Of a stretch of DNA of 64,000 nucleotides, positions 49,811 through 59,030 are shown one piece after another. How positions within the stretch are numbered: the stretch's first letter is position 1; every line of letters starts with the position of its first letter. Source of the stretch: Streptomyces sp. MMG1533 (GTDB lineage Bacteria; Actinomycetota; Actinomycetes; Streptomycetales; Streptomycetaceae); the NCBI RefSeq assembly GCF_001279775.1, contig NZ_LGDG01000242.1, forward strand, positions 28,342 to 92,341, given 5' to 3'. The notes under the pieces are model-generated. The model was given only the letters and a program-made list of their open reading frames with translations, searched no databases and was not told the DNA's origin. Made by a program: the position numbers and the translations under genes.

Positions 49811-51037
49811 TCAGTTGCTCTTTTCGACCAGTGCATCCGGTGCAACCAGTGCATAAGTCTGGGTGGCGATTTCCAGTTCTTCGTCCGTCGGAACCACGGC
49901 GACCGCCACGCGCGCGTGGGCGGGCGAGATCAGCCGCGGCTCGTCACTGCGTATCGCGTTCAGCTCGCCGTCCACGCCCAGGCCCAGCTCCTCCAGGCCC
50001 GCCACGGCGGCCTCCCGCACCGGCGCCGCGTTCTCGCCGACCCCGGCCGTGAACGCGATCGCGTCCACCCGGCCGAGCACCGCGTAATAGGCGCCGATGT
50101 ACTTCTTCAGGCGGTGAATGTAGATGTCGAAGGCCAGCTGTGCCTGTTCGTCACCCGCATCGACCCTGCGGCGGATCTCCCGCATGTCGTTGTCCCCGCA
50201 CAGACCGATCAATCCGCTCTTCTTGTTGAGGAGAGTGTCGATCTCGTCCGTGGACATTTTGCCAACGCGCATCAAATGGAAGATGACGGCCGGGTCCATG
50301 TCTCCGGAGCGCGTACCCATCACGAGCCCCTCCAAAGGCGTCAGCCCCATGGAGGTCTCGACGCACCGTCCGCCTCTGACCGCGGAGGCGGACGCCCCGT
50401 TGCCGAGGTGCAGCACGATGACGTTCACCTCCTCAGGCGCCTTGCCCAGCAGCTTCGCCGTCGCCCGGGAGACGTACGCGTGCGAGGTTCCGTGGAAGCC
50501 GTAGCGCCGGATCCGGTGCTCGTCGGCGGTCTTCACGTCGATCGCGTAGCGGGCGGCCGACTCCGGCATCGTGGTGTGGAAGGCGGTGTCGAAGACCGCG
50601 ACCTGGGGGAGGTCGGGCCGCAGCGCCTGGGCGGTGCGGATGCCGGTCAGGTTGGCCGGGTTGTGCAGCGGGGCCACCGGGATCAGCCGCTCGATCTCCG
50701 CCAGCACGGTGTCGTCGATGACGGTCGGCTCGGTGAAGGACTTCCCGCCGTGCACCACCCGGTGCCCGATCGCGGCCAGCTCCGCCGAGTCGAGGCCGAG
50801 CCCGTCCTTCGCCAGTTCGTCCGCCACGGCCTTCAGCGCGGCCTCGTGGTCGGCGATCGGGCCGGTCCACTCGCGCGAGGCGCCCGTGGTGAGCGGTGTG
50901 TGCTTCAGCCGGGAGGTCTCCTCGCCGATGCGCTCGACGAGGCCCACGGCCAGCCGGCTGCTGTCGCGCATGTCGAGCAGCTGGTACTTCACCGACGAGG
51001 AGCCGGAGTTGAGGACGAGGACGCGGCTGGAGCTCAC
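49811..51037 (-). CDS. ackA: Acetate kinase
   Basis: A 408-residue enzyme making ATP and acetate from acetyl phosphate. Conserved segments are VLVLNSGSSSVKYQL at the start, IGHRVVHGG, the catalytic YGFHGTSHAYVS, and the nucleotide region LHLGNGASASAV and FTAGVGENA. It starts at GTG, overlapping the pta stop as GTGA, so ackA and pta are coupled and should be made in equal amounts. Confidence 0.95.
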   Translation of the reverse strand: MSSSRVLVLNSGSSSVKYQLLDMRDSSRLAVGLVERIGEETSRLKHTPLTTGASREWTGPIADHEAALKAVADELAKDGLGLDSAELAAIGHRVVHGGKSFTEPTVIDDTVLAEIERLIPVAPLHNPANLTGIRTAQALRPDLPQVAVFDTAFHTTMPESAARYAIDVKTADEHRIRRYGFHGTSHAYVSRATAKLLGKAPEEVNVIVLHLGNGASASAVRGGRCVETSMGLTPLEGLVMGTRSGDMDPAVIFHLMRVGKMSTDEIDTLLNKKSGLIGLCGDNDMREIRRRVDAGDEQAQLAFDIYIHRLKKYIGAYYAVLGRVDAIAFTAGVGENAAPVREAAVAGLEELGLGVDGELNAIRSDEPRLISPAHARVAVAVVPTDEELEIATQTYALVAPDALVEKSN

Positions 51038-53124
51038 TGGGCGGTGGCCTTCTCGATCGGGGACTGGGCCTGGATGGCCGTGATGGCGACGGTGTTGACG
51101 ATGTCCTGGACGAGCGCGCCCCGGGACAGGTCGTTGACCGGCTTGCGCAGACCCTGCAGCACCGGCCCCACGGCGATCGCGCCGGCCGAACGCTGCACGG
51201 CCTTGTAGGTGTTGTTGCCGGTGTTGAGGTCCGGGAAGATCAACACGCTGGCCTGGCCGGCGACTTCGGAGCCCGGCAGCTTGGTCGCCGCCACGGTCGG
51301 CTCGACGGCCGCGTCGTACTGGATCGGCCCCTCGATCTTCAGGTCGGTCCGCCGCGAGCGCACCAGCTCGGTCGCCTGGCGCACCTTGTCGACGTCGGCG
51401 CCCGAGCCGGACGTACCGGTCGAGTACGACAGCATCGCGATCCGCGGCTCCACACCGAACTGCCCGGCGGTGGCGGCCGCCTGGATGGCGATGTCGGCGA
51501 GCTGCTCGGCGTTCGGGTCCGGGTTCACCGCGCAGTCGCCGTAGACGAGGACCTTGTCGGCGAGGCACATGAAGAAGACGGACGACACGATGTCGGCGTC
51601 CGGCTTGGTCTTGATGATCTCGAAGGCGGGGCGGATGGTCGCGGCCGTGGAGTGCACCGAGCCCGACACCATGCCGTCGGCGAGACCCTCCTCAACCATC
51701 AGCGTGCCGAAGTAGTTCACGTCGGAGACGACGTCGTACGCCAGCTCCACCGTGACGCCCTTGTGGGCGCGCAGCGCCGCGTACTTCTCGGCGAAGGAGT
51801 CGCGCAGGTCGCTGGTGGCCGGGTCGATCAGCTGGGCGTCGCCGAGGTCGATGCCCAGGTCGGCGGCCTTCTTGCGGATCTGGTCGACCGGGCCGAGCAG
51901 GGTGAGGTCGCAGACCCCGCGGCGCAGCAGGACCTCGGCGGCGTGCAGGACGCGCGGCTCGGTGCCTTCGGGCAGGACGACGCGCCGCCGGTCGGAGCGG
52001 GCCTGCTCCAGGAGCTTGTGCTCGAACATCATCGGCGTGAGACGGTCGTTGCTCGGTGCGGAGACCCGCCGGTTGAGCTCGGCGGTGTCGGCGTACCGCT
52101 CGAAGAGGCCGAGCGCGGTCTCCGCCTTGCGCGGGGTCGCCGCGTTCAACTTCCCCTCCAGGGAGAAGAGCTCGGCGGCGGTGGGGAAGCTGTTGCCGGG
52201 CACCGACAGGACCGGGGTGCCGGGGGCGAGGCGGGCGGCGAGGGTGAGGACGGCGTCGCTCGGTACCTCGTTCAGCGTGAGCAGGACGCCCGCTATCGGC
52301 GGGGTGCCTGCGCTGTGCGCGGCGAGCGAGCCGACGACCAGGTCGGCGCGGTCGCCGGGGGTGACGACCAGGCAGCCCGGGGTCAGGGCGCTCAGGAAGG
52401 TCGGCAGCATCGCACCGCCGAAGACGAAGTCCAGCGCGTCCCGGGCGAGCCCCGAGTCGTCGCCGAGGACGACCTTGGCGCGGAGGGCGTGGGCGACCTG
52501 GGCGACGGTCGGCGCCGAGAGGGCGGGCTCGTCGGGCAGGACGTAGCAGGGGACGGGGAGGCGGGTGTCGAGCTGCTCGGCGATCTTGTCCCGGTCCTCG
52601 CGGGCGACCCGGTTGGCGACCATGGCGAGGACGTCGCAGCCGAGGCCCTCGTATGCCCGGTAGGCGTTGCGGGTCTCGGCGAGCACGGACTCGGCGGTCT
52701 GCTTGCGGCCGCCGACCACGGGGATCACGGAGGCGCCGAACTCGTTCGCCAGCCGGGCGTTGAGGGACAGCTCGTCGGGGAACTGGGTGTCGGCGTAGTC
52801 GGTGCCGAGGACGAGGACGACGTCGTAGTCGCGCGCGACGAGGTGGAAGCGGTCGACCAGCGTCGACACCAGTTCGTCGGCGCCCCGCTCGGCCTGGAGG
52901 GCGGACGCCTCGTGGTAGTCCATGCCGTAGACGGTGCCCGGGTCCTGCGACAGCCGGTAGCGCGCCCGCAGCAGCTCGAACAGTCGATCGGGGCCGTCGT
53001 GGACGAGCGGACGGAACACGCCCACCCGGTCGACCTGCCGGGTCAGGAGTTCCATGACCCCCAGCTCGACGACCTGGCGGCCGTCGCCGCGGTCGATACC
53101 GGTCACGTACACGCTGCGGGTCAC
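51034..53124 (-). CDS. pta: Phosphate acetyltransferase, long form
   Basis: A 696-residue enzyme converting acetyl-CoA and phosphate to acetyl phosphate. The long form has an N-terminal P-loop-like BioD/CobB relative (about 1-215), a DRTGG domain (about 215-330) and the catalytic PTA_PTB domain from about 370 (DRRRVVLPEGTEPRVLHAAE, then DGMVSGSVHSTAATIRPAF and AVNPDPNAEQLADIA). The start is GTG 53124. It is divergent from pfkA with about 190 bases of shared promoter space. Confidence 0.94.
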   Translation of the reverse strand: MTRSVYVTGIDRGDGRQVVELGVMELLTRQVDRVGVFRPLVHDGPDRLFELLRARYRLSQDPGTVYGMDYHEASALQAERGADELVSTLVDRFHLVARDYDVVLVLGTDYADTQFPDELSLNARLANEFGASVIPVVGGRKQTAESVLAETRNAYRAYEGLGCDVLAMVANRVAREDRDKIAEQLDTRLPVPCYVLPDEPALSAPTVAQVAHALRAKVVLGDDSGLARDALDFVFGGAMLPTFLSALTPGCLVVTPGDRADLVVGSLAAHSAGTPPIAGVLLTLNEVPSDAVLTLAARLAPGTPVLSVPGNSFPTAAELFSLEGKLNAATPRKAETALGLFERYADTAELNRRVSAPSNDRLTPMMFEHKLLEQARSDRRRVVLPEGTEPRVLHAAEVLLRRGVCDLTLLGPVDQIRKKAADLGIDLGDAQLIDPATSDLRDSFAEKYAALRAHKGVTVELAYDVVSDVNYFGTLMVEEGLADGMVSGSVHSTAATIRPAFEIIKTKPDADIVSSVFFMCLADKVLVYGDCAVNPDPNAEQLADIAIQAAATAGQFGVEPRIAMLSYSTGTSGSGADVDKVRQATELVRSRRTDLKIEGPIQYDAAVEPTVAATKLPGSEVAGQASVLIFPDLNTGNNTYKAVQRSAGAIAVGPVLQGLRKPVNDLSRGALVQDIVNTVAITAIQAQSPIEKATAQ

Positions 53125-53318
53125 GCGTGTTCTCCGTTTCGTGGGTGGTTTTCGGTGCTGTCACAAAAATCGCCCACCGAGGTGAGCAGAACCCCCTTGA
53201 CAGTACCTCCCGCGATGGATAAGGCGCCCGTCAGGCTCGGGTGCCGCGCCCACCTGCGGGACGTGAAAGAATCGAACTCGGCTCACCGGTATCAACAGCG
53301 AGCAGGAGACACAGCACG

Positions 53319-54344
53319 ATGCGCATCGGAGTTCTCACCGCAGGTGGCGACTGCCCCGGCCTGAACGCCGTGATCCGGTCGGTCGTGCACCGAGCGGTCG
53401 ACAATTACGGCGACGAGGTCATCGGCTTCGAGGACGGCTACGCAGGTCTGCTCGACGGCCGCTACCGATCCCTGGACCTGAACGGCGTCAGCGGCATCCT
53501 GGCCCGCGGCGGCACCATCCTCGGCTCCTCCCGCCTGGAACGTGACCGGCTGCGCGAGGCCTGCGAGAACGCGGCCGAGGAAGCCCGCGACTTCGGCATC
53601 GACGCGCTGATCCCGATCGGCGGCGAGGGCACGCTGACGGCCGCGCGGATGCTGTCCGATGCGGGCCTGCCGGTGGTCGGCGTCCCGAAGACCATCGACA
53701 ACGACATCTCCTCCACCGACCGCACCTTCGGTTTCGACACCGCGGTCGGCGTCGCCACGGAGGCCATGGACCGCCTCAAGACCACCGCCGAGTCCCACCA
53801 GCGCGTCATGGTCGTCGAGGTCATGGGCCGGCACGCGGGCTGGATCGCCCTGGAGTCCGGCATGGCGGCCGGCGCCCACGGCATCTGCCTGCCCGAGCGG
53901 CCCTTCGACCCGGCGGACCTGGTCAAGATGGTCGAGGAGCGCTTCTCCCGCGGCAAGAAGTTCGCCGTGATCTGCGTCGCCGAGGGCGCCCACCCCGCCG
54001 ACGGCACCATGGACTACGGCAAGGGCGCGATCGACCAGTTCGGCCACGAGCGCTTCCAGGGCATCGGCACGGCACTGGCGTACGAGCTGGAGCGCCGCCT
54101 CGGCAAGGAGGCCAAGCCGGTCATCCTCGGTCACGTCCAGCGCGGCGGCACGCCCACCGCGTTCGACCGCGTCCTCGCCACCCGCTTCGGCTGGCACGCG
54201 GTCGAGGCCGCGCACCGGGGCGATTTCGGGCGGATGACCGCACTGCGGGGCAACGACATCGTGATGGTGCCGCTGGCGGAGGCCGTGACCGAGCTGAAGA
54301 CGGTGCCGAAGGACCGGATGGACGAGGCGGAGTCGGTCTTCTAG
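53319..54344 (+). CDS. pfkA: 6-phosphofructokinase
   Basis: A 341-residue enzyme phosphorylating fructose 6-phosphate. The motifs GVLTAGGDCPGLNAVIR, the catalytic PKTIDNDI and MGRHAGWIAL are present. At the two residues that separate ATP from pyrophosphate enzymes it has Gly104 (GGEGTL) and Lys124 (GVPKTID), the combination of actinobacterial ATP-dependent group III enzymes. ATG 53319 gives the conserved MRIGVLTAGG start. It corresponds to S. coelicolor SCO5426, one of three pfkA copies in that species. Confidence 0.95.
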   Translation: MRIGVLTAGGDCPGLNAVIRSVVHRAVDNYGDEVIGFEDGYAGLLDGRYRSLDLNGVSGILARGGTILGSSRLERDRLREACENAAEEARDFGIDALIPIGGEGTLTAARMLSDAGLPVVGVPKTIDNDISSTDRTFGFDTAVGVATEAMDRLKTTAESHQRVMVVEVMGRHAGWIALESGMAAGAHGICLPERPFDPADLVKMVEERFSRGKKFAVICVAEGAHPADGTMDYGKGAIDQFGHERFQGIGTALAYELERRLGKEAKPVILGHVQRGGTPTAFDRVLATRFGWHAVEAAHRGDFGRMTALRGNDIVMVPLAEAVTELKTVPKDRMDEAESVF

Positions 54345-54349
54345 ACCTG

Positions 54350-54398
54350 CCTGCTGCCTGCTGCCTGCTGCCTGCTGCCTGCTGCCTGCTGCCTGCTG
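54350..54398. repeat. Seven tandem CCTGCTG heptamers
   Basis: Seven perfect seven-base units fill 54350-54398, with a partial unit before and an isolated CCTGCTG at about 54420. They separate the pfkA stop (54344) from the stop of the convergent HTH gene (54432). The unit is not a multiple of three, so copy-number change would shift any frame through it. In one minus-strand frame the array would encode QQAAGSR repeats. Confidence 0.85.
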
Positions 54399-54431
54399 TC
54401 CGCCGTCGGCTGTGTGCTGCCTGCTGTCCGG

Positions 54432-55139
54432 TTATCCGGTGTTGTTCCGGACCGTGGTCCAGAACCGGGCCACGATCCGGTCGAGGAAGTCCCGGCCGGA
54501 CTCACCGGCGGGACCGCCGTCGCCACCCCAGCTGAGCGTGGCGACCATCTGCCCCTGGTACTCCCGGTGCAGCTCCTGGAGAGTGTCCTCCACCAGGCGC
54601 CGGTCCAGGGACACGAGCTTCGCGACCGGGCGGACGTAGGCCTGCCAGCGGGTGGTGACGGCACTGCGCAGGTGCTCGGCGAGCCGTACCTCGCGCCCCG
54701 TGACGGTGACGAAGTCCGGGAGCGACAGGTCGAGCAGGTCGGCGAGCGCGGCGGACTGACGGTCGGTGCCGCGCCATTCGTCGTGCTCCTCCATGTGGAG
54801 ATACGCGAGGAGTTCGAGCCCGACGCCGCGCGCGACGTCCTCGGGCGCGAGGCCGCGGATGATGCGGTGCTCGCGCAAGGTCCGTGGTCTGTCGATGAGT
54901 TCACCGGGTGAACACCACAACACACCCGCGAGAGCGGTCAGTTCGGGGCTGGTGGGGGAGGTCGCCCCGCGCTCCCAGGCCATGACGAGGTCCGGGGTGA
55001 CATAGGGCAGCCCGAACGAGACGCGCATGCCATAGGCGACGTGCTCGGGCCCCATGCTGAGCGCGGCACGGAGTCTGCGGGCGGCGGGGGCGTTGAACGG
55101 GGGACCGGGCTGGTTCGGGAGAGCTGGGGGTCGGCGCAC
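54432..55139 (-). CDS. Helix-turn-helix (XRE-like) regulator
   Basis: A 235-residue protein with an N-terminal Cro/C1-type DNA-binding domain (residues about 20-85, VSFGLPYVTPDLVMAWERG, then SPELTALAGVLWCSPGELI) and a helical C-terminal half of unknown ligand. GTG 55139 was chosen because a -10 box TACGTT ends seven bases upstream and a -35-like TAGTCA lies 17 bases before it, giving a leaderless transcript. Function and targets are unknown. Confidence 0.8.
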   Translation of the reverse strand: MRRPPALPNQPGPPFNAPAARRLRAALSMGPEHVAYGMRVSFGLPYVTPDLVMAWERGATSPTSPELTALAGVLWCSPGELIDRPRTLREHRIIRGLAPEDVARGVGLELLAYLHMEEHDEWRGTDRQSAALADLLDLSLPDFVTVTGREVRLAEHLRSAVTTRWQAYVRPVAKLVSLDRRLVEDTLQELHREYQGQMVATLSWGGDGGPAGESGRDFLDRIVARFWTTVRNNTG

Positions 55140-55317
55140 GGGCCACAACGTAGGGGCGCGGGGCTGCGTTGACTACGTTCTGTTCGGCCAGGATCACGGA
55201 TTGTAGGAAGGTACGGTTCCGGCCGCCTGTTCGGGGTGGCCGAAGATCGTCTGTCGACGGCACGGGGGCGGTGGCGAGGATGGCGGCGGGCCGCCCGGAC
55301 GGGCACCCGGGAGGAGC

Positions 55318-55773
55318 GTGGCTTTCGTGTACGAGGTGAATGGCAAGGTAGAGGGGCATATTCGCGAGCGTCTGCAGGCGCCGAACTTCTGGCACCTCGC
55401 GACGGTCGGCCCGGACGGCACTCCGCAGGTCTCGCCCATGTGGGCGGACATCGAAGGCGAGTACGTCATGGTCAACACGGCGATCGGCCGTGTGAAGGAG
55501 GAGAACCTGCGGCGCAATCCGAACGTTTCCCTTTCCCATCACGACCCCGACAACCCCTACGACCGGGTGGAGATCCGGGGGCGGGTCGTCCGGTTCGTGG
55601 AGGGGGAGGAGGCGGAGCGCTCGATGGACCGGCTCACACGGAAGTACATCGGCGAGGACCGCTACCCGTGGCTGCTCCCCGGTGAGCGACGGGTGATGCT
55701 GCTGATCGAGCCGGTGCGGGTGCGCAGGGTGGTGGGGGTGGAGCCGTTCCGGCCGGGAGTGCTGCCGGAGTGA
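55318..55773 (+). CDS. PPOX-class F420- or flavin-dependent oxidoreductase
   Basis: A 151-residue split-barrel protein. The family core is NFWHLATVGPDGTPQVSPMWADIEGEYVMV split over residues 23-52, then RVKEENLRRNPNVSLSHHD and VEIRGRVV. Such actinobacterial proteins use F420 or FMN to reduce or bind small substrates. The GTG start follows GGGAGGAGC directly. It stands alone, converging on the ABC importer operon. Confidence 0.87.
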   Translation: MAFVYEVNGKVEGHIRERLQAPNFWHLATVGPDGTPQVSPMWADIEGEYVMVNTAIGRVKEENLRRNPNVSLSHHDPDNPYDRVEIRGRVVRFVEGEEAERSMDRLTRKYIGEDRYPWLLPGERRVMLLIEPVRVRRVVGVEPFRPGVLPE

Positions 55774-55780
55774 CAGGGGC

Positions 55781-56620
55781 TCACCCCTTGACCGCCCCGC
55801 CCAGCGCGAACCCGCCCCCCAGTCGCCGGGCGATCAGCACGTACAGCAGGATCACCGGCGTCGAGTAGACGATCGAGAACGCCGCCAGCTGGCCGTACGC
55901 CACCATGCCCCGGTTGCCGAAGAACTCGTTGATGCTGACGGAGGCCGGCAACTGGTCCGGGGTGAGCAGCAGCATGAACGGGACGAAGAAGTTCCCCCAC
56001 ATCATGACGAAGGAGAAGACCGTCACCACGGCGACTCCCGGACCCATGAGGGGGAGCACGATCCGGATCAGGGATTGGAGTGAGGAGGCGCCGTCCGTCC
56101 AGGCCGCCTCCTCCAGTTCCTTCGGCACTCCGTCCATGAAGTTCTTCATCAGCCAGATGGCGAAGGGGAGTTGAGAGGCCGCGAAGAAGAGGATCGTGCC
56201 GTGCATCGTGTCGATCAGGTCGACCTGGACGAACAGCGCGTACACCGGGACCATGATCGCCGTGATGGGCAGGCTCGTCGCGAAGAGGATCGTGAGGAGG
56301 AAGGGGCGGTTCAGGCGGGACCTGAAGCGGGACAGGGGGTACGCCGCCGGCGCCGCGCACACCACGGTCAGCAGCGTCGCGCCGCCGCACAGGATCAGGC
56401 TGTTCAGCAGCGGGGTGAAGGTGATCTCCGGCGTCAGGATCGCGTCGAAGTTGTCCAGGGTGAGGCCGTCGGGGGCCTTCACCCGGAGGTCGGCGTGCGG
56501 GTCCAGGGACGACAGGACCACCCAGGCCAGCGGCAGCGCGAAGGCGGCGGCGAACGCGAGCAGCCCCGAGTCGGCGGCCAGGCGGCGGTTCCGGCGGCGG
56601 TCGGCGAGTCCGAGTGCCAT
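55781..56620 (-). CDS. Carbohydrate ABC transporter permease, MalG type
   Basis: A 279-residue permease with six helices and the EAA loop LEEAAWTDGASSLQSLIRIVLP, through which it contacts the shared ATPase. It is the last gene of a binding protein-permease-permease operon. No ATPase is encoded, as in most Streptomyces sugar importers that rely on the general ATPase MsiK. The sugar is not predictable. Confidence 0.92.
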   Translation of the reverse strand: MALGLADRRRNRRLAADSGLLAFAAAFALPLAWVVLSSLDPHADLRVKAPDGLTLDNFDAILTPEITFTPLLNSLILCGGATLLTVVCAAPAAYPLSRFRSRLNRPFLLTILFATSLPITAIMVPVYALFVQVDLIDTMHGTILFFAASQLPFAIWLMKNFMDGVPKELEEAAWTDGASSLQSLIRIVLPLMGPGVAVVTVFSFVMMWGNFFVPFMLLLTPDQLPASVSINEFFGNRGMVAYGQLAAFSIVYSTPVILLYVLIARRLGGGFALGGAVKG

Positions 56621-56623
56621 ATT

Positions 56624-57577
56624 TCAGACCTCCGTCCGCAGCAGGCGCATGTAGACGACGGAGAAGAGGGAGCCGACCAGCAGCAGGAGGAGGGCCACCG
56701 CGGTGCCGTAGCCGATCATGCTGTTCTGGAAGGCCTGTTCGTACATGAAGAGGGGCAGCGTCTGGCTCTTGTCGCCCGGGCCGCCCCTCGTCATCACCCA
56801 GATCAGACCGAAGACGGAGAGGGTCTGGAGGGTATTCAGCATCAGGTTCGTGCCGATGGAACGCCGGATCATCGGCAGCGTGATGTGCCACATCCGCCGC
56901 CACCCGCCCGCGCCGTCCACCTCGGCCGCCTCCGTGATCTCCTTGGGGATCTCGTTGAGTGCGGCGGAGTACACGAGCATCGAGAAGGCCGTCCCCCGCC
57001 AGACGTTCGCGAACGACACCGCCAGGATCGGCAGCGTGAACAGCCAGTTCTGGGACGGGAGGCGGAGCCAGTCCAGGATGGCGTTCAGGGTGCCCTCGCG
57101 GCGGAAGAAGGCGTAGAGCAGGAAGCCGGCGACCACCTCCGGCAGCACCCACGCCGTGATCACGATCCCGCCGGTCAGCGTGCGGACCGGCTTCGAGGCG
57201 CGCTGCATGAGGGAGGCGAGTGCCAGCCCGAGCGTGTTCTGCCCGATCAGCGACGAGACGACGGTGAACACCAGCGTCAGCCATACGGCGTTGAGGAACT
57301 CCTCGTCCTGGAACGCCGTGCGGAAGTTCTCGAAGCCCACGAACGACGACTGCGCCTGCCCGGTGAGCTGGAGGTCGGTGAAGGCGATGTAGGCGCAGTA
57401 GGCGATCGGGCCGGCGAGGAAGAGCAGCAGGAGGACCAGGGCGGGGGTGACGGGGAGGGCGCGGGTGAGGCCGCGGTGGAGTTTCGGGGAGGTGGTGGCC
57501 GACCGGGAGGTGGGCGGACCCGAGGGGGACTTCGCCGCCCCCGGGCCGCCCGTCGCGTGCGGGGCTGCGGTGGTCAC
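56624..57577 (-). CDS. Carbohydrate ABC transporter permease, MalF type
   Basis: A 317-residue permease with six helices after a disordered 35-residue start. The EAA loop is ITEAAEVDGAGGWRRMWHITLP. The GTG start overlaps the stop of the binding-protein gene (GTGA) and the downstream MalG-type gene follows after three bases, so all three are translated together. Confidence 0.92.
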   Translation of the reverse strand: MTTAAPHATGGPGAAKSPSGPPTSRSATTSPKLHRGLTRALPVTPALVLLLLFLAGPIAYCAYIAFTDLQLTGQAQSSFVGFENFRTAFQDEEFLNAVWLTLVFTVVSSLIGQNTLGLALASLMQRASKPVRTLTGGIVITAWVLPEVVAGFLLYAFFRREGTLNAILDWLRLPSQNWLFTLPILAVSFANVWRGTAFSMLVYSAALNEIPKEITEAAEVDGAGGWRRMWHITLPMIRRSIGTNLMLNTLQTLSVFGLIWVMTRGGPGDKSQTLPLFMYEQAFQNSMIGYGTAVALLLLLVGSLFSVVYMRLLRTEV

Positions 57578-58956
57578 CTCTCGACCACCTGGTTGTCCGT
57601 GGCGTTCTCGAGCTCGTCGTCGTAAGCCCGGGCAGCCTCCTGGACGGACATGTCGCCCGTCGTCACGCCCTCCATCGCCTCCTGGATCGCGGTGGAGACC
57701 TTCGGATACGCCGGGTAGGCGGGCCGGTAGTGCGTGCTCGCGACCAGGTCCGTGAAGAACTCGGTGCCGGGCTGCGCCTTGGCGTAGGCGGGATCGTCGG
57801 CGACGTCCTTCCGTACGGCGATCCCCGAGTTGGCGATGTACCACTTCTGGGCGTTCGCCTTCGTCTGCATCGTCTTGACGAACTCGAAGGCGAGGTCGGG
57901 GTTGGCCGCCTTGTCCGGGATCGACCAGGTCCAGCCGCCGGACATGCTGACCTTGCCGGGAGCCTGGCCGTGCTGGGTGGGCATCGCGGCGAGGCCGAGC
58001 TCGTCCGACCACTCGGGCCACTCGTGACCGCTGCCGGGCAGCCAGTCCTGCGGGAGCCAGGAGCCGTCGAGGGCGATACCGAGCTTGCCCTGCGGGAGCC
58101 ATTCGCCGCGGACCCTGGTCATGACGTTGGGGTCGAGTGCGTCTTCGATGTCCGGGCCGAGCTTCTCCTTGTAGACGGTCTCGACGAAGGCGAGGGAGTC
58201 CTTGAAGCCGTCGCTTCCGGCGACCCACTTCTTCGACGTGCGGTCGTAGAGGGGGTCCTGGCTCTGGTTCTCGGCGTCGTCGGTGCCGTAGAGAAGCATC
58301 TCGAAGGTCTGCATGGTGGCGGCCTCGCCGACCGGCTTGCCCGTGTAGACGTTCAGGGGGATGACGTCGGGGACCTCGGCCTTGATCGTGCGGGCGGCGC
58401 CGAGGACGTCGTCCCAGGTCTTCGGCTGCCAGTCGGCGGGCAGGCCGGCTTTCTGGAAGATGTCCTTGCTGAACCAGAGTCCTCGGGTGTCGGTGCCGTC
58501 CGGGACGCCGTACGTCTTGCCGTCCTCGGCCTTCGCCGCGGTCTTCGCCGTGTCGAGGAACCGGTTCCAGTCCGGCCACTTGGCGAGGTACGGGTCGAGG
58601 GGCTTCAGGTACCCGCTGGTGATGTCCGAGTTGATGAGGAACGTGTCCTCGTAGACCAGGTCCGGGGCGGTCTTGGGGGAGCGGAGCATCTGCTGGAGCT
58701 TGGTGTAGTACTCCGAGTCCGGGGCCTTGATGGGGACGAGCTCGACCTTCTTGCCGGGGTTGGCCTTCTCGAACTGCTTCTTGATGCCGGCGAGGTAGTC
58801 GTCCATGACGTGGATCGAGTTGTCCGTGGACTGCTTGAAGGAGACCTTGACGGTGTCCGGGTCGCTGCCGGAGCCGCCTCCACAGGCGGTGGCTGCGACG
58901 GCAACAAGGGCGATCAGCAGGGCAGTTGGGCGGGCGGCGGTGGGGCGCACGGGCAT
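57574..58956 (-). CDS. Extracellular sugar-binding lipoprotein
   Basis: A 460-residue family 1 binding protein. A lipoprotein signal peptide ends at ATACGGG with the modified Cys near residue 25. The mature protein has the family pattern (KQFEKANPGKKVELVPIKAP, APDLVYEDTFLINSDITSGY, TYGVPDGTDTRGLWFSKDIF). ATG 58956 was chosen for its AGGAGGTC ribosome site. It delivers an unknown oligosaccharide to the two permeases. A DasR/GntR-like half-site lies upstream. Confidence 0.92.
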   Translation of the reverse strand: MPVRPTAARPTALLIALVAVAATACGGGSGSDPDTVKVSFKQSTDNSIHVMDDYLAGIKKQFEKANPGKKVELVPIKAPDSEYYTKLQQMLRSPKTAPDLVYEDTFLINSDITSGYLKPLDPYLAKWPDWNRFLDTAKTAAKAEDGKTYGVPDGTDTRGLWFSKDIFQKAGLPADWQPKTWDDVLGAARTIKAEVPDVIPLNVYTGKPVGEAATMQTFEMLLYGTDDAENQSQDPLYDRTSKKWVAGSDGFKDSLAFVETVYKEKLGPDIEDALDPNVMTRVRGEWLPQGKLGIALDGSWLPQDWLPGSGHEWPEWSDELGLAAMPTQHGQAPGKVSMSGGWTWSIPDKAANPDLAFEFVKTMQTKANAQKWYIANSGIAVRKDVADDPAYAKAQPGTEFFTDLVASTHYRPAYPAYPKVSTAIQEAMEGVTTGDMSVQEAARAYDDELENATDNQVVER

Positions 58957-59014
58957 GACCTCCTGCGGGCTCACGTCGTTGTGGCCGGGATGGCTGCCCG
59001 GTGAACGTAAGAGG

Positions 59015-59030
59015 AGTGGTCTAGTCAGGT
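59015..59030. promoter_or_regulatory. DasR/HutC-type operator candidate for the sugar importer
   Basis: AGTGGTCTAGTCAGGT agrees with the DasR-type consensus (A, C or G, TGGTCTAGACCA, C or G, T) at 13 of 16 positions. The left half is perfect and the right half degenerate. It lies 59 bases upstream of the binding-protein ATG and overlaps the 3' end of the NLR-like gene. A GntR/HutC regulator other than DasR is equally likely. Confidence 0.45.

Noticed and set aside
54350..54398. Possible CRISPR array
   Set aside because: Uninterrupted seven-base units without spacers are a simple tandem repeat, not CRISPR.
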